Assembly (NCBI RefSeq): GCF_013367775.1
Contig: NZ_CP055157.1
Span: forward strand, 2,981,001-3,045,000
DNA length: 64,000 bases
Direction of reading: 5' to 3'
Origin: Microbulbifer sp. YPW1
GTDB taxonomy: Bacteria; Pseudomonadota; Gammaproteobacteria; Pseudomonadales; Cellvibrionaceae
The notes under the pieces were generated by a model that ran no database searches, was not told the DNA's origin, and saw only the letters and a list, made by a program, of their open reading frames with translations. The translations under genes were made by a program, and so were the position numbers. Of the stretch, positions 46,101 to 55,322 are shown one piece after another (position 1 is the stretch's first letter; each line of letters opens with the position of its first letter).

Positions 46101-47169
46101 GACACCGGACGCCTGGCGTGTTGTCGAAGCCAGTGCGCGCGACAGCGATCGCGGTCGGGTGGAACTGCAGGGCGCTGTCACGTTCAAAGAGACCCTAGCT
46201 CCCGAACTCAACTTCTCACTTACCGCGCGCAAAGCGCATCTGCTGAATATGCCGGGCGCCAAAGGCGCATTCAGCGGAGAACTGACGCTGACCGGTACCA
46301 CCGAGGACGCATTGTTCGCGGGTACCCTCAATCTGCGGCCGCTGGCGGTGCAGGTGGAGCATTTTATCGGCAGCAGTGTGCCCGAGATCGATGTGATCGA
46401 GGTGGAAGTCTACGGTGGTGAGAGCGAGCAGGGATCGAGCCTGCTGAAGAACATCGAGCTGGCCCTGGAAGTGGTGCTCGACCAGCAGTCCTATGTGCGC
46501 GGCCTGGGGCTGGACTCGGAATTGAAGGGCAAGGTGGAGATCGCCGGTACTGCCGCTGATCCACAGGCCTCCGGGACCCTGACCATTGTACGTGGCAAAT
46601 TCGACCTGCTGGGCAAGAAGTTTGAGTTGCAGGAAGGGCAGGTCCAGTTCGAGAACAATGTGGCCGCGATCTATGTGAAGGGCGTGCACACCTATCCGGA
46701 AGGTGAAATTACCGCGGAAATCTCCGGTACCACGGATGACCCGAAGATTGAATTCAGTTCCAACCCCGCCGCAGCCCAGGACGAGATTTTTGCCCAGCTG
46801 CTGTTTGGCAAGTCCCTGACCGATATCTCGCCCCTGCAGGCGGTGCGTCTGGTCGGCGTGGTGCGGACCCTACAGACAGGCGGCACCGGGTTCGACCCTC
46901 TCGCCAGCACGCGGGATCTGGTGGGCCTGGATACACTGGATTTCGAATCCGAAGCTACGGACGAGGGCGACCAATACTCTCTCAGCCTGGGCAAATACAT
47001 CACCAGCCGTATCTATCTTGAGCTTCAGCGCAGTACCGACCCGCTGAACCCGTGGCAGGCGGAGATGCAGATCGAACTGCGCAAAAATCTGCGCCTGGAT
47101 ATCAAATCGTCGGATAACAATGAAAGTGGTGCCGGAAGTGTCGAGCTCCAGTGGAAGAAGGATTACTGA
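43171..47169 (+). CDS. tamB: Translocation and assembly module inner-membrane protein
   Basis: A 1332-residue protein with a Pro/Arg N-terminus, one anchoring helix (LTLIAASLLLPLLMAIFLVG, about 30-50) and a very long periplasmic beta-taco region of AsmA/TamB-like repeats. The C-terminal DUF490 domain is clear (KFDLLGKKFELQEGQVQFEN, SSNPAAAQDEIFAQLLFGKSL, TSRIYLELQRSTDPLNPWQA). It spans the periplasm, works with TamA and may carry phospholipids. Start ATG lies 3 bp after the tamA stop, an operon. Confidence 0.95.
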   Translation: MADSNVPNPVPPAGASKHRSRKRWPRAPRLTLIAASLLLPLLMAIFLVGSESGREAITRGGLAIARHYLPDLEINAEGLRSQALGLWYFERLQVRYKERPMIEAHQLTLHVDIQRLLRNQIHIPELSAHTFLFDNTLLGEYLQAHVSEEEVEDAAEEVDDPTMPAIWLERLAVEQLTVIDAALKDFPVVAVNGHGSYRWPGRESALALEIDEIQGSAMHVQLDGRMQSDTIYALTLSASEQSGGFLGRTLQLPAGEVLDADGRFLLELAGDNQLNVTVEQFSLPLVHHRFGLAGSAEVVLAPWSVSTDELSLTVDESRHALRGQINGESMDLKLQLNRLPIAISQPWQDYLQGGWLSADLAVKGPLALPSADGTLELRSSYQEQPLHVTGEVETVKEVIHIRTARVELADAALDASGSVDIGAESIDLKAVIEQLAVAEIRKILAALKETRDVEIPPELDGFIERLQVTAAGPWKNPQLTVQLDSAAQYRELDATLQGHGIGNLDTFAISDLVLEGNGLRVSGSGEVDIQGKALQFQLDVAARGLLPAEQFGVPVDPGTKVDLDAVVSVVGPFSNPKMSARLSSDGHYREYRYRLRGGAAGNAEELTFDRLRLDLYTDGAAQPAESSAQSLVAGEVEEPGQDYPLQQSRERVRGAAALAADSEAARQRGNAWLELNGVVEPKAQRATGSVAGRNIPLGLAKLAGVQLPPSLTGELSIDGQFSGPFASPEATANILGLGEFRGEPWHVQGDVSYGKAQIMLSEVKLLWAGRNQLTADGSLSEQALDLEVRAQAVLADFEEWISADISDSGELSLWATARGTPQNPDLEGELKISGSAPALRDDALVQSPLTLLLNWQTRAGNLDINLDAGHGSRTAADAQATLAIAPILEQLFREKPAGESPPLPVDFRASGNADLAALGAFFDPEIHSMRGKLDFNLSANGTTQSPNARGKINLRDGYYEHRPSNTRLRSIVFVADLTPDAWRVVEASARDSDRGRVELQGAVTFKETLAPELNFSLTARKAHLLNMPGAKGAFSGELTLTGTTEDALFAGTLNLRPLAVQVEHFIGSSVPEIDVIEVEVYGGESEQGSSLLKNIELALEVVLDQQSYVRGLGLDSELKGKVEIAGTAADPQASGTLTIVRGKFDLLGKKFELQEGQVQFENNVAAIYVKGVHTYPEGEITAEISGTTDDPKIEFSSNPAAAQDEIFAQLLFGKSLTDISPLQAVRLVGVVRTLQTGGTGFDPLASTRDLVGLDTLDFESEATDEGDQYSLSLGKYITSRIYLELQRSTDPLNPWQAEMQIELRKNLRLDIKSSDNNESGAGSVELQWKKDY

Positions 47170-47216
47170 CCGACTATAAAAATTGAACCTAATTAAAAAC
47201 GATGGGAGAAAACTAA

Positions 47217-47882
47217 ATGGAATATTCAATCGTCGTATTGGCCGCCGGATACTCCCATCGCTTTGGTAGTGACAAACGTCTCGCCAGTATTCAGGGCGAG
47301 CCGATGTTACTGCGCACTTTGCAGACAGCCCTGGATGCGGCATCTGCGCTGGAGGATACCTCCGTTCAGGTGGTTCTTCGCGCCCGTGATGCAGTGATTG
47401 CCAATGGCCTGAAAAAACTGCCGGTTCAGGTATTGCACGCGCCAGTATGGCCGGTGGGCATCGGGGCCAGCCTGGCCTTTGCGGTAGAAAACCTGCAGCG
47501 CACCGGTGCCAATCCCAGGGCAATTCTGGTGTGTATGGGGGATATGCCGTTTGTGGAAGCGGATACCCTCGTGAACATACTCGACTCCGCCAGGGAAGAT
47601 CGCATCTGTGTGCCGGTATGTGCCGGAACCCGCGGTTACCCCATTGCTATCGGCCGCAAGTACCTGTCAGCCCTGTCACGCCTGCGCAATACCGGTATGG
47701 AAAAGGTACTGCGCATTTTCGCCGATGCGGTGGTTGATGTGGAAGTGAGCGACCCGGCGATCAATTGTGATATCAATCGTCCGGATGATTTCCACGCAGC
47801 AGTGCGGCAGGATCTGTTCGGTAAAATTTTTGCATCTCCCGGTACAGAGTCGGGTGAGCTGCTTCCATTGACGTTGGAATGA
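47217..47882 (+). CDS. MobA/MocA-like nucleotidyltransferase
   Basis: A 221-residue NTP transferase: VVLAAGYSHRFGSDKRLASIQGEPMLLRTL is the nucleotide-binding start, LVCMGDMPFVEADTL the metal-binding aspartate and NCDINRPDDF the typical end. Relatives transfer CTP or GTP to molybdopterin for aldehyde-oxidase-type enzymes, but no such enzyme is in view, so the substrate is open. About 40 residues beyond the usual end overlap the tail of mtfA on the other strand by 110 bp. Confidence 0.85.
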   Translation: MEYSIVVLAAGYSHRFGSDKRLASIQGEPMLLRTLQTALDAASALEDTSVQVVLRARDAVIANGLKKLPVQVLHAPVWPVGIGASLAFAVENLQRTGANPRAILVCMGDMPFVEADTLVNILDSAREDRICVPVCAGTRGYPIAIGRKYLSALSRLRNTGMEKVLRIFADAVVDVEVSDPAINCDINRPDDFHAAVRQDLFGKIFASPGTESGELLPLTLE

Positions 47883-48657
47883 TGAAAAAGGCCTCCGTGG
47901 CCACGGCAAAAAATTCCGCGGGGGATTGCGCGCCATAGGTATCCAGTACGGATGCCTTCTCGGTAAAAGTATCCCTGCCTGCCTCCCGTTCTATCTCTGC
48001 TTCTGTGTGTACCGAGTGAATCCGCTGTCGCAGCTCAGCGAATGCCTCACGCATCACCGGTGCCCAGTTCTTTCCTTCCTCAGGGGACTCGAAGGGCGGC
48101 CTGCCGTCCACATAGCCGTCCTCTTCATCCAGCTTGTGGGCAAACTCGTGAATGGCCACATTGTGGCCCTGCTGCGGGTTGGCCAGCCCCTGTTGCAAAT
48201 CATCCCAGGAGAGCACCACGGGGCCGCGGTAGTGGGCCTCTCCGGCGCGGGCACTCAGGTGCGTGGATCTCACATGACCGTGGTGCCGCGTTTCCTCTGC
48301 CACATAGGCGTCCGGATATACCAGGATGGTGCGCAGATCCGGGTAGCAGTTGTTGTCGCGCTCCAGTAACAGCAGGCACGCATGTGCAGCGATTACCACA
48401 CACATATCCTCGGTAATCTCCAGTCCATTACATCCGACGAACTCTTTATCGCGCAGGAACAGGCTGATGTTCTGTTGCAGTTCCTGTTGCCTCGCCTCCG
48501 GCAGGTACGGGTACAGGGCGAGTCGGCTGCGCAGGATTGCCTCCTGTTGCGGGCTCAGTGGGCGTGAGCGCAGGTAACGTCGTCGCATACGCTGCCAGGC
48601 CAGCGGTACTACCCAGATCAGTACCGCAAATACAATGACTGCAAAGAAAGTTATCAA
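47773..48657 (-). CDS. mtfA: MtfA-type zinc metallopeptidase
   Basis: A 294-residue M90-family peptidase. The zinc motif is VAIHEFAHKLDEEDGYVDG, followed by SPAEFFAVATEAFFIIP with the third ligand; the N-terminus has one membrane helix (ITFFAVIVFAVLIWVVPL). In E. coli MtfA binds Mlc and has aminopeptidase activity linked to glucose PTS control. A TTG at 48657 is chosen because GGGAGG lies five bases before it; an ATG at 48702 would add 15 residues but has no such site. The gene ends inside the last 110 bp of the opposite MobA-like gene. Confidence 0.85.
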   Translation of the reverse strand: MITFFAVIVFAVLIWVVPLAWQRMRRRYLRSRPLSPQQEAILRSRLALYPYLPEARQQELQQNISLFLRDKEFVGCNGLEITEDMCVVIAAHACLLLLERDNNCYPDLRTILVYPDAYVAEETRHHGHVRSTHLSARAGEAHYRGPVVLSWDDLQQGLANPQQGHNVAIHEFAHKLDEEDGYVDGRPPFESPEEGKNWAPVMREAFAELRQRIHSVHTEAEIEREAGRDTFTEKASVLDTYGAQSPAEFFAVATEAFFIIPTSMEAAHPTLYREMQKFYRTDPAALLRGNHPDD

Positions 48658-48800
48658 GCCGGCCTCCCTGTCCCTATTTCTGGCGCCGTCAGTGTATCCC
48701 ATGGCGCGGCGCGATTGACCTCTAGTAAGATTCTGCGACCATAAGGCGCGCGCGCAAACGTGCGCCAGGAAAAGAATGAAAAAGGCAGGATTGTCAGGGT

Positions 48801-50417
48801 ATGGATACAGCGGATGCCGGGCTGCGTTGTTCGGAAAGCAGTGGCAACGCGGAGGCGTTGGTTTCGGGCAGCTACATGCTGGTACCACACGGGTTTGCGG
48901 CGGGTAATCAAATACAGATCTGGGTGGGGGTGCACGATGCACTGTCCACAGGGCGACTGTGGCTGCGCAGCGAGCCTCTGGTGCCGCAGAGTGCGGAGAT
49001 CCCCTCCTGTGTATCCAGCTGCCGTGATGCCCCTCTGCAACTGGAGCGGCAGGCGCAGGGGCTTCGCTATACCCTGGTGACAATGCCCGCAGCTCCCGGT
49101 TGCTATTACCGGCTGTCCCTCTGGCAGTGGCAAAACGGGGAACAGAGCAAACTCGCCGAAGCAGATTGTCGCGGCCGGCCGGACTCGCTGGCCAGTGGTT
49201 TCAACGTTTGGTACGGCACTTGCTTCTACCGCAATGCGGATCACGGTGCTCTGGCAGAGGCATTTTCCGCACTGCCTGTGGCCGCCCGCCCGGACGTGTC
49301 TTTCCTTGGCGGGGACCAGGTGTATCTGGATACCGCTTTCTCAAATACCGGATTTACCTTTATCCCGGGATTCAGCACACGCAATTTTTCTCCGCTCGCG
49401 CTGCGCTCCGACGGTTCCATCCGTCGGCTGCTCAACAAGATATTTGCGCGGGAATATCGGGAGACCTGGAGGGGAGGGCTGCGCAAGTTGCTGCGCTCGG
49501 GGAGCCACTATTTCCTCGCCGGGGACCATGAGTTCTGGAACGATTACCCCAACCCCCCGGGATTTCTGCCGGTGCTGTGGTCGTCCAGGGTGCGGCGGAT
49601 TTGGGATGACTGCGCGCGCCAGCTATTCAATGCCTACCAGCTGCCGCACGGGCGCGGGGCGAGCCAGTTTGATGTGGGTAAAGAGCTGAGCTTTTTCGTT
49701 CTCGATACCCGCTTGCAGCGCGGTCGCGGTCGCGATCGCAACGTTACCGACCCGGCTACTCTGCAGCAGTTGGAAGACTGGCTGCAGGGACTGGAATCCC
49801 CGGGGGTACTGGTACTTCCCGCACCTCTGCTCACTCGCTGGCAGTTTCGCGCGGGGGGAATCGGGCGTGCGCTGCAAGTGGCATTAGGGTTTGGTGATCA
49901 CTCCCTTGCGGATACCGGTCAGTACCAGGCGCTGGTACGTGCACTGAACGCTTGTCGTCAGGATGTGCTGATTCTCGCAGGGGATGTGCACTTCAGTCGC
50001 CTTGCGGAATTTGAATTGAATGGCAAACAAGTGGTGGAAGTGGTCTCTTCCCCGTTGTCCTGTCTGCCGAGCGCCGCCGCTGTGCCGGAACAGAAGCCGG
50101 GATTTTTTCCCGATCGGCCCACCGACGATATCCGTGTAAAGGTGAATTATCTGAAGGCCGGCAGTACTCGCTCCGTGCTGCGCGCGACGTCAGGCAACGA
50201 ACTGGGTAAAAGCATCAGCAACAATAACTTTGTCACCCTGGGTTTTACCCGCGGGGATAAGGGAATCTGCGTGAATATCCAGTGCTGGAATGTGAACGCC
50301 AGAAATGAATGTGGCACGCCCGCTGTGGATTGGGAGAGTCGCCAGATACTCTTACATCGCCGCCAGCCTGAAATCCGGCGCGATACAGACGCGACTGAAG
50401 CGCAAGCGTCGGAATAA
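48801..50417 (+). CDS. PhoD-like metallophosphatase
   Basis: A 538-residue protein. Metal motifs of PhoD-type alkaline phosphatases/phosphodiesterases are spread through it: FLGGDQVYLDT, FLAGDHEFWND and ILAGDVHFSRLAEFE, with WYGTCFYRNADHGALAEAF and VLDTRLQRGRGRDRN between. No signal or twin-arginine sequence is visible at the N-terminus, unlike secreted PhoD proteins, so it is probably cytoplasmic and hydrolyses some phosphate ester; the substrate is unknown. It is followed 28 bp later by the DASS transporter gene in the same direction. Confidence 0.8.
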   Translation: MDTADAGLRCSESSGNAEALVSGSYMLVPHGFAAGNQIQIWVGVHDALSTGRLWLRSEPLVPQSAEIPSCVSSCRDAPLQLERQAQGLRYTLVTMPAAPGCYYRLSLWQWQNGEQSKLAEADCRGRPDSLASGFNVWYGTCFYRNADHGALAEAFSALPVAARPDVSFLGGDQVYLDTAFSNTGFTFIPGFSTRNFSPLALRSDGSIRRLLNKIFAREYRETWRGGLRKLLRSGSHYFLAGDHEFWNDYPNPPGFLPVLWSSRVRRIWDDCARQLFNAYQLPHGRGASQFDVGKELSFFVLDTRLQRGRGRDRNVTDPATLQQLEDWLQGLESPGVLVLPAPLLTRWQFRAGGIGRALQVALGFGDHSLADTGQYQALVRALNACRQDVLILAGDVHFSRLAEFELNGKQVVEVVSSPLSCLPSAAAVPEQKPGFFPDRPTDDIRVKVNYLKAGSTRSVLRATSGNELGKSISNNNFVTLGFTRGDKGICVNIQCWNVNARNECGTPAVDWESRQILLHRRQPEIRRDTDATEAQASE

Positions 50418-50445
50418 GAAAAAGTAGAATAGCGAAATATTCATC

Positions 50446-51816
50446 ATGACCAGACAACTGTTTATTCCCCTCGGCCCGGTTATTGCGGTCGTTTTCTATT
50501 TTGTGATGAAGTCGCTGGGGATGCCGTATTTACCCGCGGTGACTGCGGCGATTACCGTGCTGACAGTGATCTGGTGGATCACCGAGGCACTGCCGATTCC
50601 GGCAACCTCCATTGTGCCGTTTGTACTGTTGCCACTGTTCGGCGTGGCAGATCACAAGCTGGTGGCATCGTCGCTGGGTAGCCATGTGATCCTGTTGCTG
50701 ATGGGTGCCTTCATGCTGTCCAAGGCGCTGGAAAAGAGCGGCGCCCACGAACGGCTCGCCCTGTACATGCTCAAGGTGGTGGGGATCTCCAGTGGTCGAC
50801 GGCTGGTATTGGGATTCATGCTGGCATCGGGGCTGCTGAGTATGTGGATATCCAACACGGCGACCACCCTGATGATGCTCCCCATCGCACTGGCGATCCT
50901 CTCCCGCGCCGATAACCATCGACTGACCGTCGCGCTGATTCTGGGAATTGCCTATGCGGCCAGTCTCGGCGGTGTGGGCAGCCCGCTGGGTACACCGCCC
51001 AATGTTATTTTCATGGGCATTTATGAAGAGATTACCGGGCAGGAATTCAGTTTCGCGCGCTGGATGAAAATCGGTTTGCCGGTGGTATTGATCACTTTGC
51101 CGATTATGGCCCTGTGGCTGACGCGGGGGATTCGCCTGCACAAGTCGCTGGAGCGGCCCACGGTCGGTGCCTGGCGGGCAGAAGAGGTGCGCACCCTGGC
51201 GGTATTCGGGATTGCGATATTGTTCTGGGTAACCCGCAACGAACCCTTTGGCGGCTGGAGCGACCTGCTTGGTGTGCCCGATGCCGGGGACAGCACCGTG
51301 GCGCTGGCCGCAGTGGTGCTGATGTTCCTGGTACCCAATGGTAAGGGCGGAAGGCTGCTGGACTGGAAAACCGCCGAAAGTATTCCGTGGGGAATGTTGC
51401 TGCTGTTTGCCGGGGGGATCGCCATTGCCAAGGGCTTTGCCGCGTCCGGACTCAGCGACATGATGGGGCAGGGGCTCAATTTCCTCACCGCCATGCCGCT
51501 GTGGCTGATGCTGGTATTGCTGTGTCTGTCGGTCACCTTCCTTACGGAAATCACCAGTAATACTGCGACGGCGACATTGCTGATGCCGATTCTCGCAGTT
51601 GTCGCCACCAGCGCCGGGTTTGATCCCATGGTACTGATGATTCCTGCCGCCATGTGTGCCAGCTGTGCGTTTATGCTACCGGTCGCCACTGCACCCAACG
51701 CGATTGCCTATGGCACCGGTAAGCTGCGGATTCAGGAGATGGTCAGGGAAGGCGCGGTACTGAGTGTACTGGCGTCTCTCATTATTGCCGGGGTGTGTTG
51801 GGTAATGCTGGTGTAG
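50446..51816 (+). CDS. DASS-family (SLC13) Na+/dicarboxylate or sulfate symporter
   Basis: A 456-residue transporter with about 11-12 helices. Family motifs are IWWITEALPIPATSIVPFVLLPLFG, the Na+ site SNTATTLMMLPIALA and its repeat SNTATATLLMPILA, and GGVGSPLGTPPNVIFMGI. It imports C4-dicarboxylates, citrate or a related anion with Na+. It follows the PhoD-like gene at 28 bp and may be co-transcribed. Confidence 0.92.
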   Translation: MTRQLFIPLGPVIAVVFYFVMKSLGMPYLPAVTAAITVLTVIWWITEALPIPATSIVPFVLLPLFGVADHKLVASSLGSHVILLLMGAFMLSKALEKSGAHERLALYMLKVVGISSGRRLVLGFMLASGLLSMWISNTATTLMMLPIALAILSRADNHRLTVALILGIAYAASLGGVGSPLGTPPNVIFMGIYEEITGQEFSFARWMKIGLPVVLITLPIMALWLTRGIRLHKSLERPTVGAWRAEEVRTLAVFGIAILFWVTRNEPFGGWSDLLGVPDAGDSTVALAAVVLMFLVPNGKGGRLLDWKTAESIPWGMLLLFAGGIAIAKGFAASGLSDMMGQGLNFLTAMPLWLMLVLLCLSVTFLTEITSNTATATLLMPILAVVATSAGFDPMVLMIPAAMCASCAFMLPVATAPNAIAYGTGKLRIQEMVREGAVLSVLASLIIAGVCWVMLV

Positions 51817-51997
51817 CCGAAAAAACGCCTGGTGTTTTATTCTGCTGTGTGCGCCCGCGGCGCTCAATTAGTCTGTCTATTTGCCTGCCGACGAATGATT
51901 GTTTGGCACGATCTGTGTAAATGCCAAGTCCTTGATCTGTAACGATGAATTGGGTTTCCTAGGTGGTTTCGTAGCAACCCCGTAGGGACACTCAATA

Positions 51998-54169
51998 ATG
52001 AAAAAACTATCCATACTGGCGGTGGCAGGCGTGCTGGCCGCCTGCTCGGGCGAATCTCCGGAGGTCTCCCAGTCCATGAGCGAAGTGCAGGCGGAAAGCC
52101 CCAGCGCATCCGCCGCGCTGGCTTATCCACAAACCCGCAAAGACGATGTTGTCGACAACTATTTCGGTAACGAAGTAGCAGATCCCTATCGCTGGCTGGA
52201 AGACGACCGCAGTGAGGAAACCGAAGCCTGGGTTGAAGCCCAGAACAAGGTGACCTTCAGTTATCTGGATCAGATCCCCTACCGGGAAAACCTGAAGCAG
52301 CGCCTGGAAACCCTGTGGAACTACGAAAAAGTGGGCTCCCCATTCAAGGAGGGCGATTACACCTATTTCTATCGCAATGATGGATTGCAGAACCAGTACG
52401 TGGTCTGGCGCAAGAAAGGGGACGGCGAAGCGGAAATCTTCCTCGACCCCAACACTTTCAGTGAAGACGGCACCACGTCACTGTCTACCCTGAAGTTTTC
52501 CAAAGACGGCTCCATTGCGGCCTATTCGGTGTCTGAAGGCGGTAGCGACTGGCGCAAAATCTATGTGATTGATGCGGAAACCAAAGAGATTCTTGAGGAA
52601 CCTCTGGTCGATGTGAAGTTCTCCGGTATCTCCTGGAAGGGCAACGAAGGCTTCTACTACTCGAGCTACGATAAGCCTGAAGGCAGTGAACTCTCCGCCA
52701 AGACCGACCAGCACAAGCTGTATTACCACAAGCTTGGACAGGCGCAGTCCAAGGATGTACTGGTATTCGGCGGATCCGAAGCGCAGAAGCGTCGCTATGT
52801 TTCCGGCTATGTGACAGAAGATGATCGCTACCTGGTGATCTCCGGGGCGACCTCCACTTCCGGTAACGATCTGTTTATCCGCGACCTCACCGTGGCGGAT
52901 GCGCCGCTGGTACCGGTGCTGACCGATTTCGATTCCGACACCTATGTGATCGATAACCTGGACAGCAAACTGTTCCTGGTAACCAACCGCGATGCCCCGA
53001 ACAAGAAAGTGGTTACCGTCGATGCCGCCAGCCCCGCTCCGGAAAACTGGCAGGACTTTATCCCGGAAACCGACAACGTACTGACCGCATCCACCGGTGG
53101 TGGTTACTTCTTCGCGGAATACATGGTGGATGCCCTGTCGCGGGTGTACCAGTACGATTACAACGGCAAGCGCGTCCGGGAAATCTCCCTGCCGGGGCCG
53201 GGCAGCGTTTCCTCTCCCAGCGGCAAGCGCGAAGACAAAACCCTGTACTACTCGTTCACCAACTACAAAACGCCATCCACCATTTTTGCGTTTGATGTAG
53301 AGAAGGGCGAATCCGATGTGTACCGCGAATCCGGAGCGCAGTTTGATCCGGCCGCGTACGAGTCCGAGCAGGTGTTCTTCACCTCCAAGGATGGCACCAA
53401 GGTGCCGATGATGATCACCTATAAAAAAGGCCTGGAGCTGAATGGCAAGAACCCGACCATCCTGTATGGCTATGGCGGCTTCAATGTCAGCCTGACCCCG
53501 TCGTTCAGTATTGCCAACGCGGTATGGCTGGAGCTGGGTGGTGTGTACGCGGTTCCCAACCTGCGCGGTGGAGGTGAGTACGGCAAGCGCTGGCACGATG
53601 CGGGCACCAAGCTGCAGAAGCAGAATGTGTTCGACGACTTTATCGCCGCAGGTGAGTACCTGATTGAAAAGGGCTACACGTCCAGCGATTACCTGGCGAT
53701 TCGCGGCGGTTCCAACGGCGGCCTGCTGGTGGGTGCAGTAATGACCCAGCGCCCGGATCTGGTAAAAGTGGCACTGCCTGCCGTGGGCGTGATGGATATG
53801 CTGCGCTACCACACCTTCACCGCCGGTGCGGGTTGGGCCTACGACTACGGCACCGCGGAGCAGAGCGAGGAGATGTTCGAGTATCTGAAAGGTTACTCCC
53901 CGGTACACAACGTGAGTGCGGGCGTGTCCTACCCGGCCACCCTGGTGACTACAGCGGATCACGATGATCGCGTGGTACCGGCGCACTCCTTCAAGTTCGC
54001 CGCGGAACTGCAGTCCAAGCAGCAAGGTGCCGCCCCCACCCTGATCCGTATCGAGACCAATGCGGGCCATGGCGCGGGCACACCGGTCTCCAAGACCATC
54101 GAGCAGTACGCGGATATCTTCGGCTTCACCCTGTTTAATATGGGCGTTTCCGAACTGCCCGGCAGCTGA
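51998..54169 (+). CDS. Prolyl oligopeptidase lipoprotein (S9A)
   Basis: A 723-residue serine peptidase cutting after proline in short peptides. Lipoprotein signal [18 protein letters not shown] (Cys16); the first half (about 45-460) is the propeller beginning [27 protein letters not shown]; the hydrolase half has Ser572 in [11 protein letters not shown], Asp in [10 protein letters not shown] and His in NAGHGAGTP. Probably a periplasmic or surface enzyme, useful for digesting proline-rich peptides. A terminator follows at 54195-54227. Confidence 0.95.
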   Translation: MKKLSILAVAGVLAACSGESPEVSQSMSEVQAESPSASAALAYPQTRKDDVVDNYFGNEVADPYRWLEDDRSEETEAWVEAQNKVTFSYLDQIPYRENLKQRLETLWNYEKVGSPFKEGDYTYFYRNDGLQNQYVVWRKKGDGEAEIFLDPNTFSEDGTTSLSTLKFSKDGSIAAYSVSEGGSDWRKIYVIDAETKEILEEPLVDVKFSGISWKGNEGFYYSSYDKPEGSELSAKTDQHKLYYHKLGQAQSKDVLVFGGSEAQKRRYVSGYVTEDDRYLVISGATSTSGNDLFIRDLTVADAPLVPVLTDFDSDTYVIDNLDSKLFLVTNRDAPNKKVVTVDAASPAPENWQDFIPETDNVLTASTGGGYFFAEYMVDALSRVYQYDYNGKRVREISLPGPGSVSSPSGKREDKTLYYSFTNYKTPSTIFAFDVEKGESDVYRESGAQFDPAAYESEQVFFTSKDGTKVPMMITYKKGLELNGKNPTILYGYGGFNVSLTPSFSIANAVWLELGGVYAVPNLRGGGEYGKRWHDAGTKLQKQNVFDDFIAAGEYLIEKGYTSSDYLAIRGGSNGGLLVGAVMTQRPDLVKVALPAVGVMDMLRYHTFTAGAGWAYDYGTAEQSEEMFEYLKGYSPVHNVSAGVSYPATLVTTADHDDRVVPAHSFKFAAELQSKQQGAAPTLIRIETNAGHGAGTPVSKTIEQYADIFGFTLFNMGVSELPGS

Positions 54170-54194
54170 TCCCCGGTTTATTGCTATCCTTAAC

Positions 54195-54227
54195 AAAGCC
54201 CGGCACCTGCCGGGCTTTGTCATTTTT
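54195..54227 (+). terminator. Rho-independent terminator after the prolyl oligopeptidase
   Basis: AAAGCCCGGCA and TGCCGGGCTTT pair perfectly over 11 bp and are followed by GTCATTTTT, 25 bp after the stop. Confidence 0.88.
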
Positions 54228-54309
54228 CAGGCATCAACGGTAGGCAAAATGGTCGGCGGGGTACCGCTGTGGCCCGGATTCGACTTATGATGCAGAACTG
54301 ACCAGTCTT

Positions 54310-55239
54310 ATGCCCAGATTTTCCACTGCAGCCGAAGTAGCAAGCAGGCCTATGCCCTTACAGATTCAACTCAATGCCCGTCCGGCAGTGCTGCCGCTCT
54401 ATTTCCGTGCGCTCACCGCGCGCAAGCGGCGCCAGGTATCCGGCGGGGACGAAGCGGTGCTCGCTACCGTGCGACTGCGGCAACAGGCGATCGACAGTGC
54501 GCAACTGCGTGAGTATCGCGAGGTCTGTGGTTTTGGCAGCGGGCCCTCGGTTCCCGCCACATACCCCTTCGTACTCGCTATGCCGCTGCATCTGAAATTG
54601 CTGGTTTCCGATGCCTTCCCTTTTCCTGTGCTGGGGGTGGTGCATGTGCGCAACCAGATCAGCCAGTACCGGCGTTTGCAGGAAAGTGACCGACTGGATA
54701 TCCGCTGCGATCTGGGCGCCCCGAGTGCCGTGAAGCGGGGGTATGAGTTCGATCTCCGCACCCGGGTCTACGTGGCCGGCGAGTTGGTGTGGGAATGTGC
54801 AAGCACCCTGTTGGCGAGGGCTGCGCACAGCGGCGCTGTTCGGCCAACCCGCGCGTCTTTCGCCGAGCGCGGGGACATTGACCCCGACGGAACAGTCGAG
54901 TGGCCGGTGCCGGCGGATATTGGCCGGCGTTATGCCAGGGTCTCCGGTGACAGGAATCCGATTCACCTGTTTGCCTCCACGGCCAAACTATTCGGTTTTC
55001 CCCGTGCCATCGCCCACGGTATGTGGCTGAAGGCGCGCTGTCTCGCGGCGCTGGAGAAGACCGCCCCAGCCGATCCACTGTTTGACCGGTTTCGCTTCGG
55101 TGTCGAGTTTAAAAAGCCGGTGCTGCTGCCTTCGCAGGTCTCCCTGCTGCACACCCGGGATGACGATCTGCTGAGGTTCAGTCTCACCGGTGAGGAGAGC
55201 CGGCGCGCGCATCTCTGTGGGCGTATTGAGGCCATCTAG
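54310..55239 (+). CDS. MaoC-like hot-dog dehydratase-family protein
   Basis: A 309-residue protein with a C-terminal MaoC hydratase-like domain (RYARVSGDRNPIHLFASTAKLFGFPRAIAHGMW, with the catalytic Asp/His pair in D-x4-H) and a second divergent hot-dog domain in the N-terminal half (LHLKLLVSDAFPFPVLGVVHVRNQI). Such proteins hydrate or dehydrate enoyl-thioesters in fatty-acid or related metabolism; the substrate is unknown. The first 17 residues before MPLQIQL have no similarity and the true start could be 54352. Confidence 0.83.
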   Translation: MPRFSTAAEVASRPMPLQIQLNARPAVLPLYFRALTARKRRQVSGGDEAVLATVRLRQQAIDSAQLREYREVCGFGSGPSVPATYPFVLAMPLHLKLLVSDAFPFPVLGVVHVRNQISQYRRLQESDRLDIRCDLGAPSAVKRGYEFDLRTRVYVAGELVWECASTLLARAAHSGAVRPTRASFAERGDIDPDGTVEWPVPADIGRRYARVSGDRNPIHLFASTAKLFGFPRAIAHGMWLKARCLAALEKTAPADPLFDRFRFGVEFKKPVLLPSQVSLLHTRDDDLLRFSLTGEESRRAHLCGRIEAI

Positions 55240-55322
55240 CCTGTTATTTACTGTTTGCGTAAACTCGGGCCCACGCTGATAGGTCGGAGTGATGACCTGT
55301 TGATTGTGGCTAAGGAGTGAGT

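Noticed and set aside
48658..49083. N-terminal extension of mtfA by 142 codons
   Set aside because: It would run across the divergent promoter and into the opposite PhoD-like gene and is low-complexity Pro/Ala/Arg sequence.
52478..54223. 581-codon open frame on the minus strand
   Set aside because: Antisense to the prolyl oligopeptidase gene and without recognisable features.
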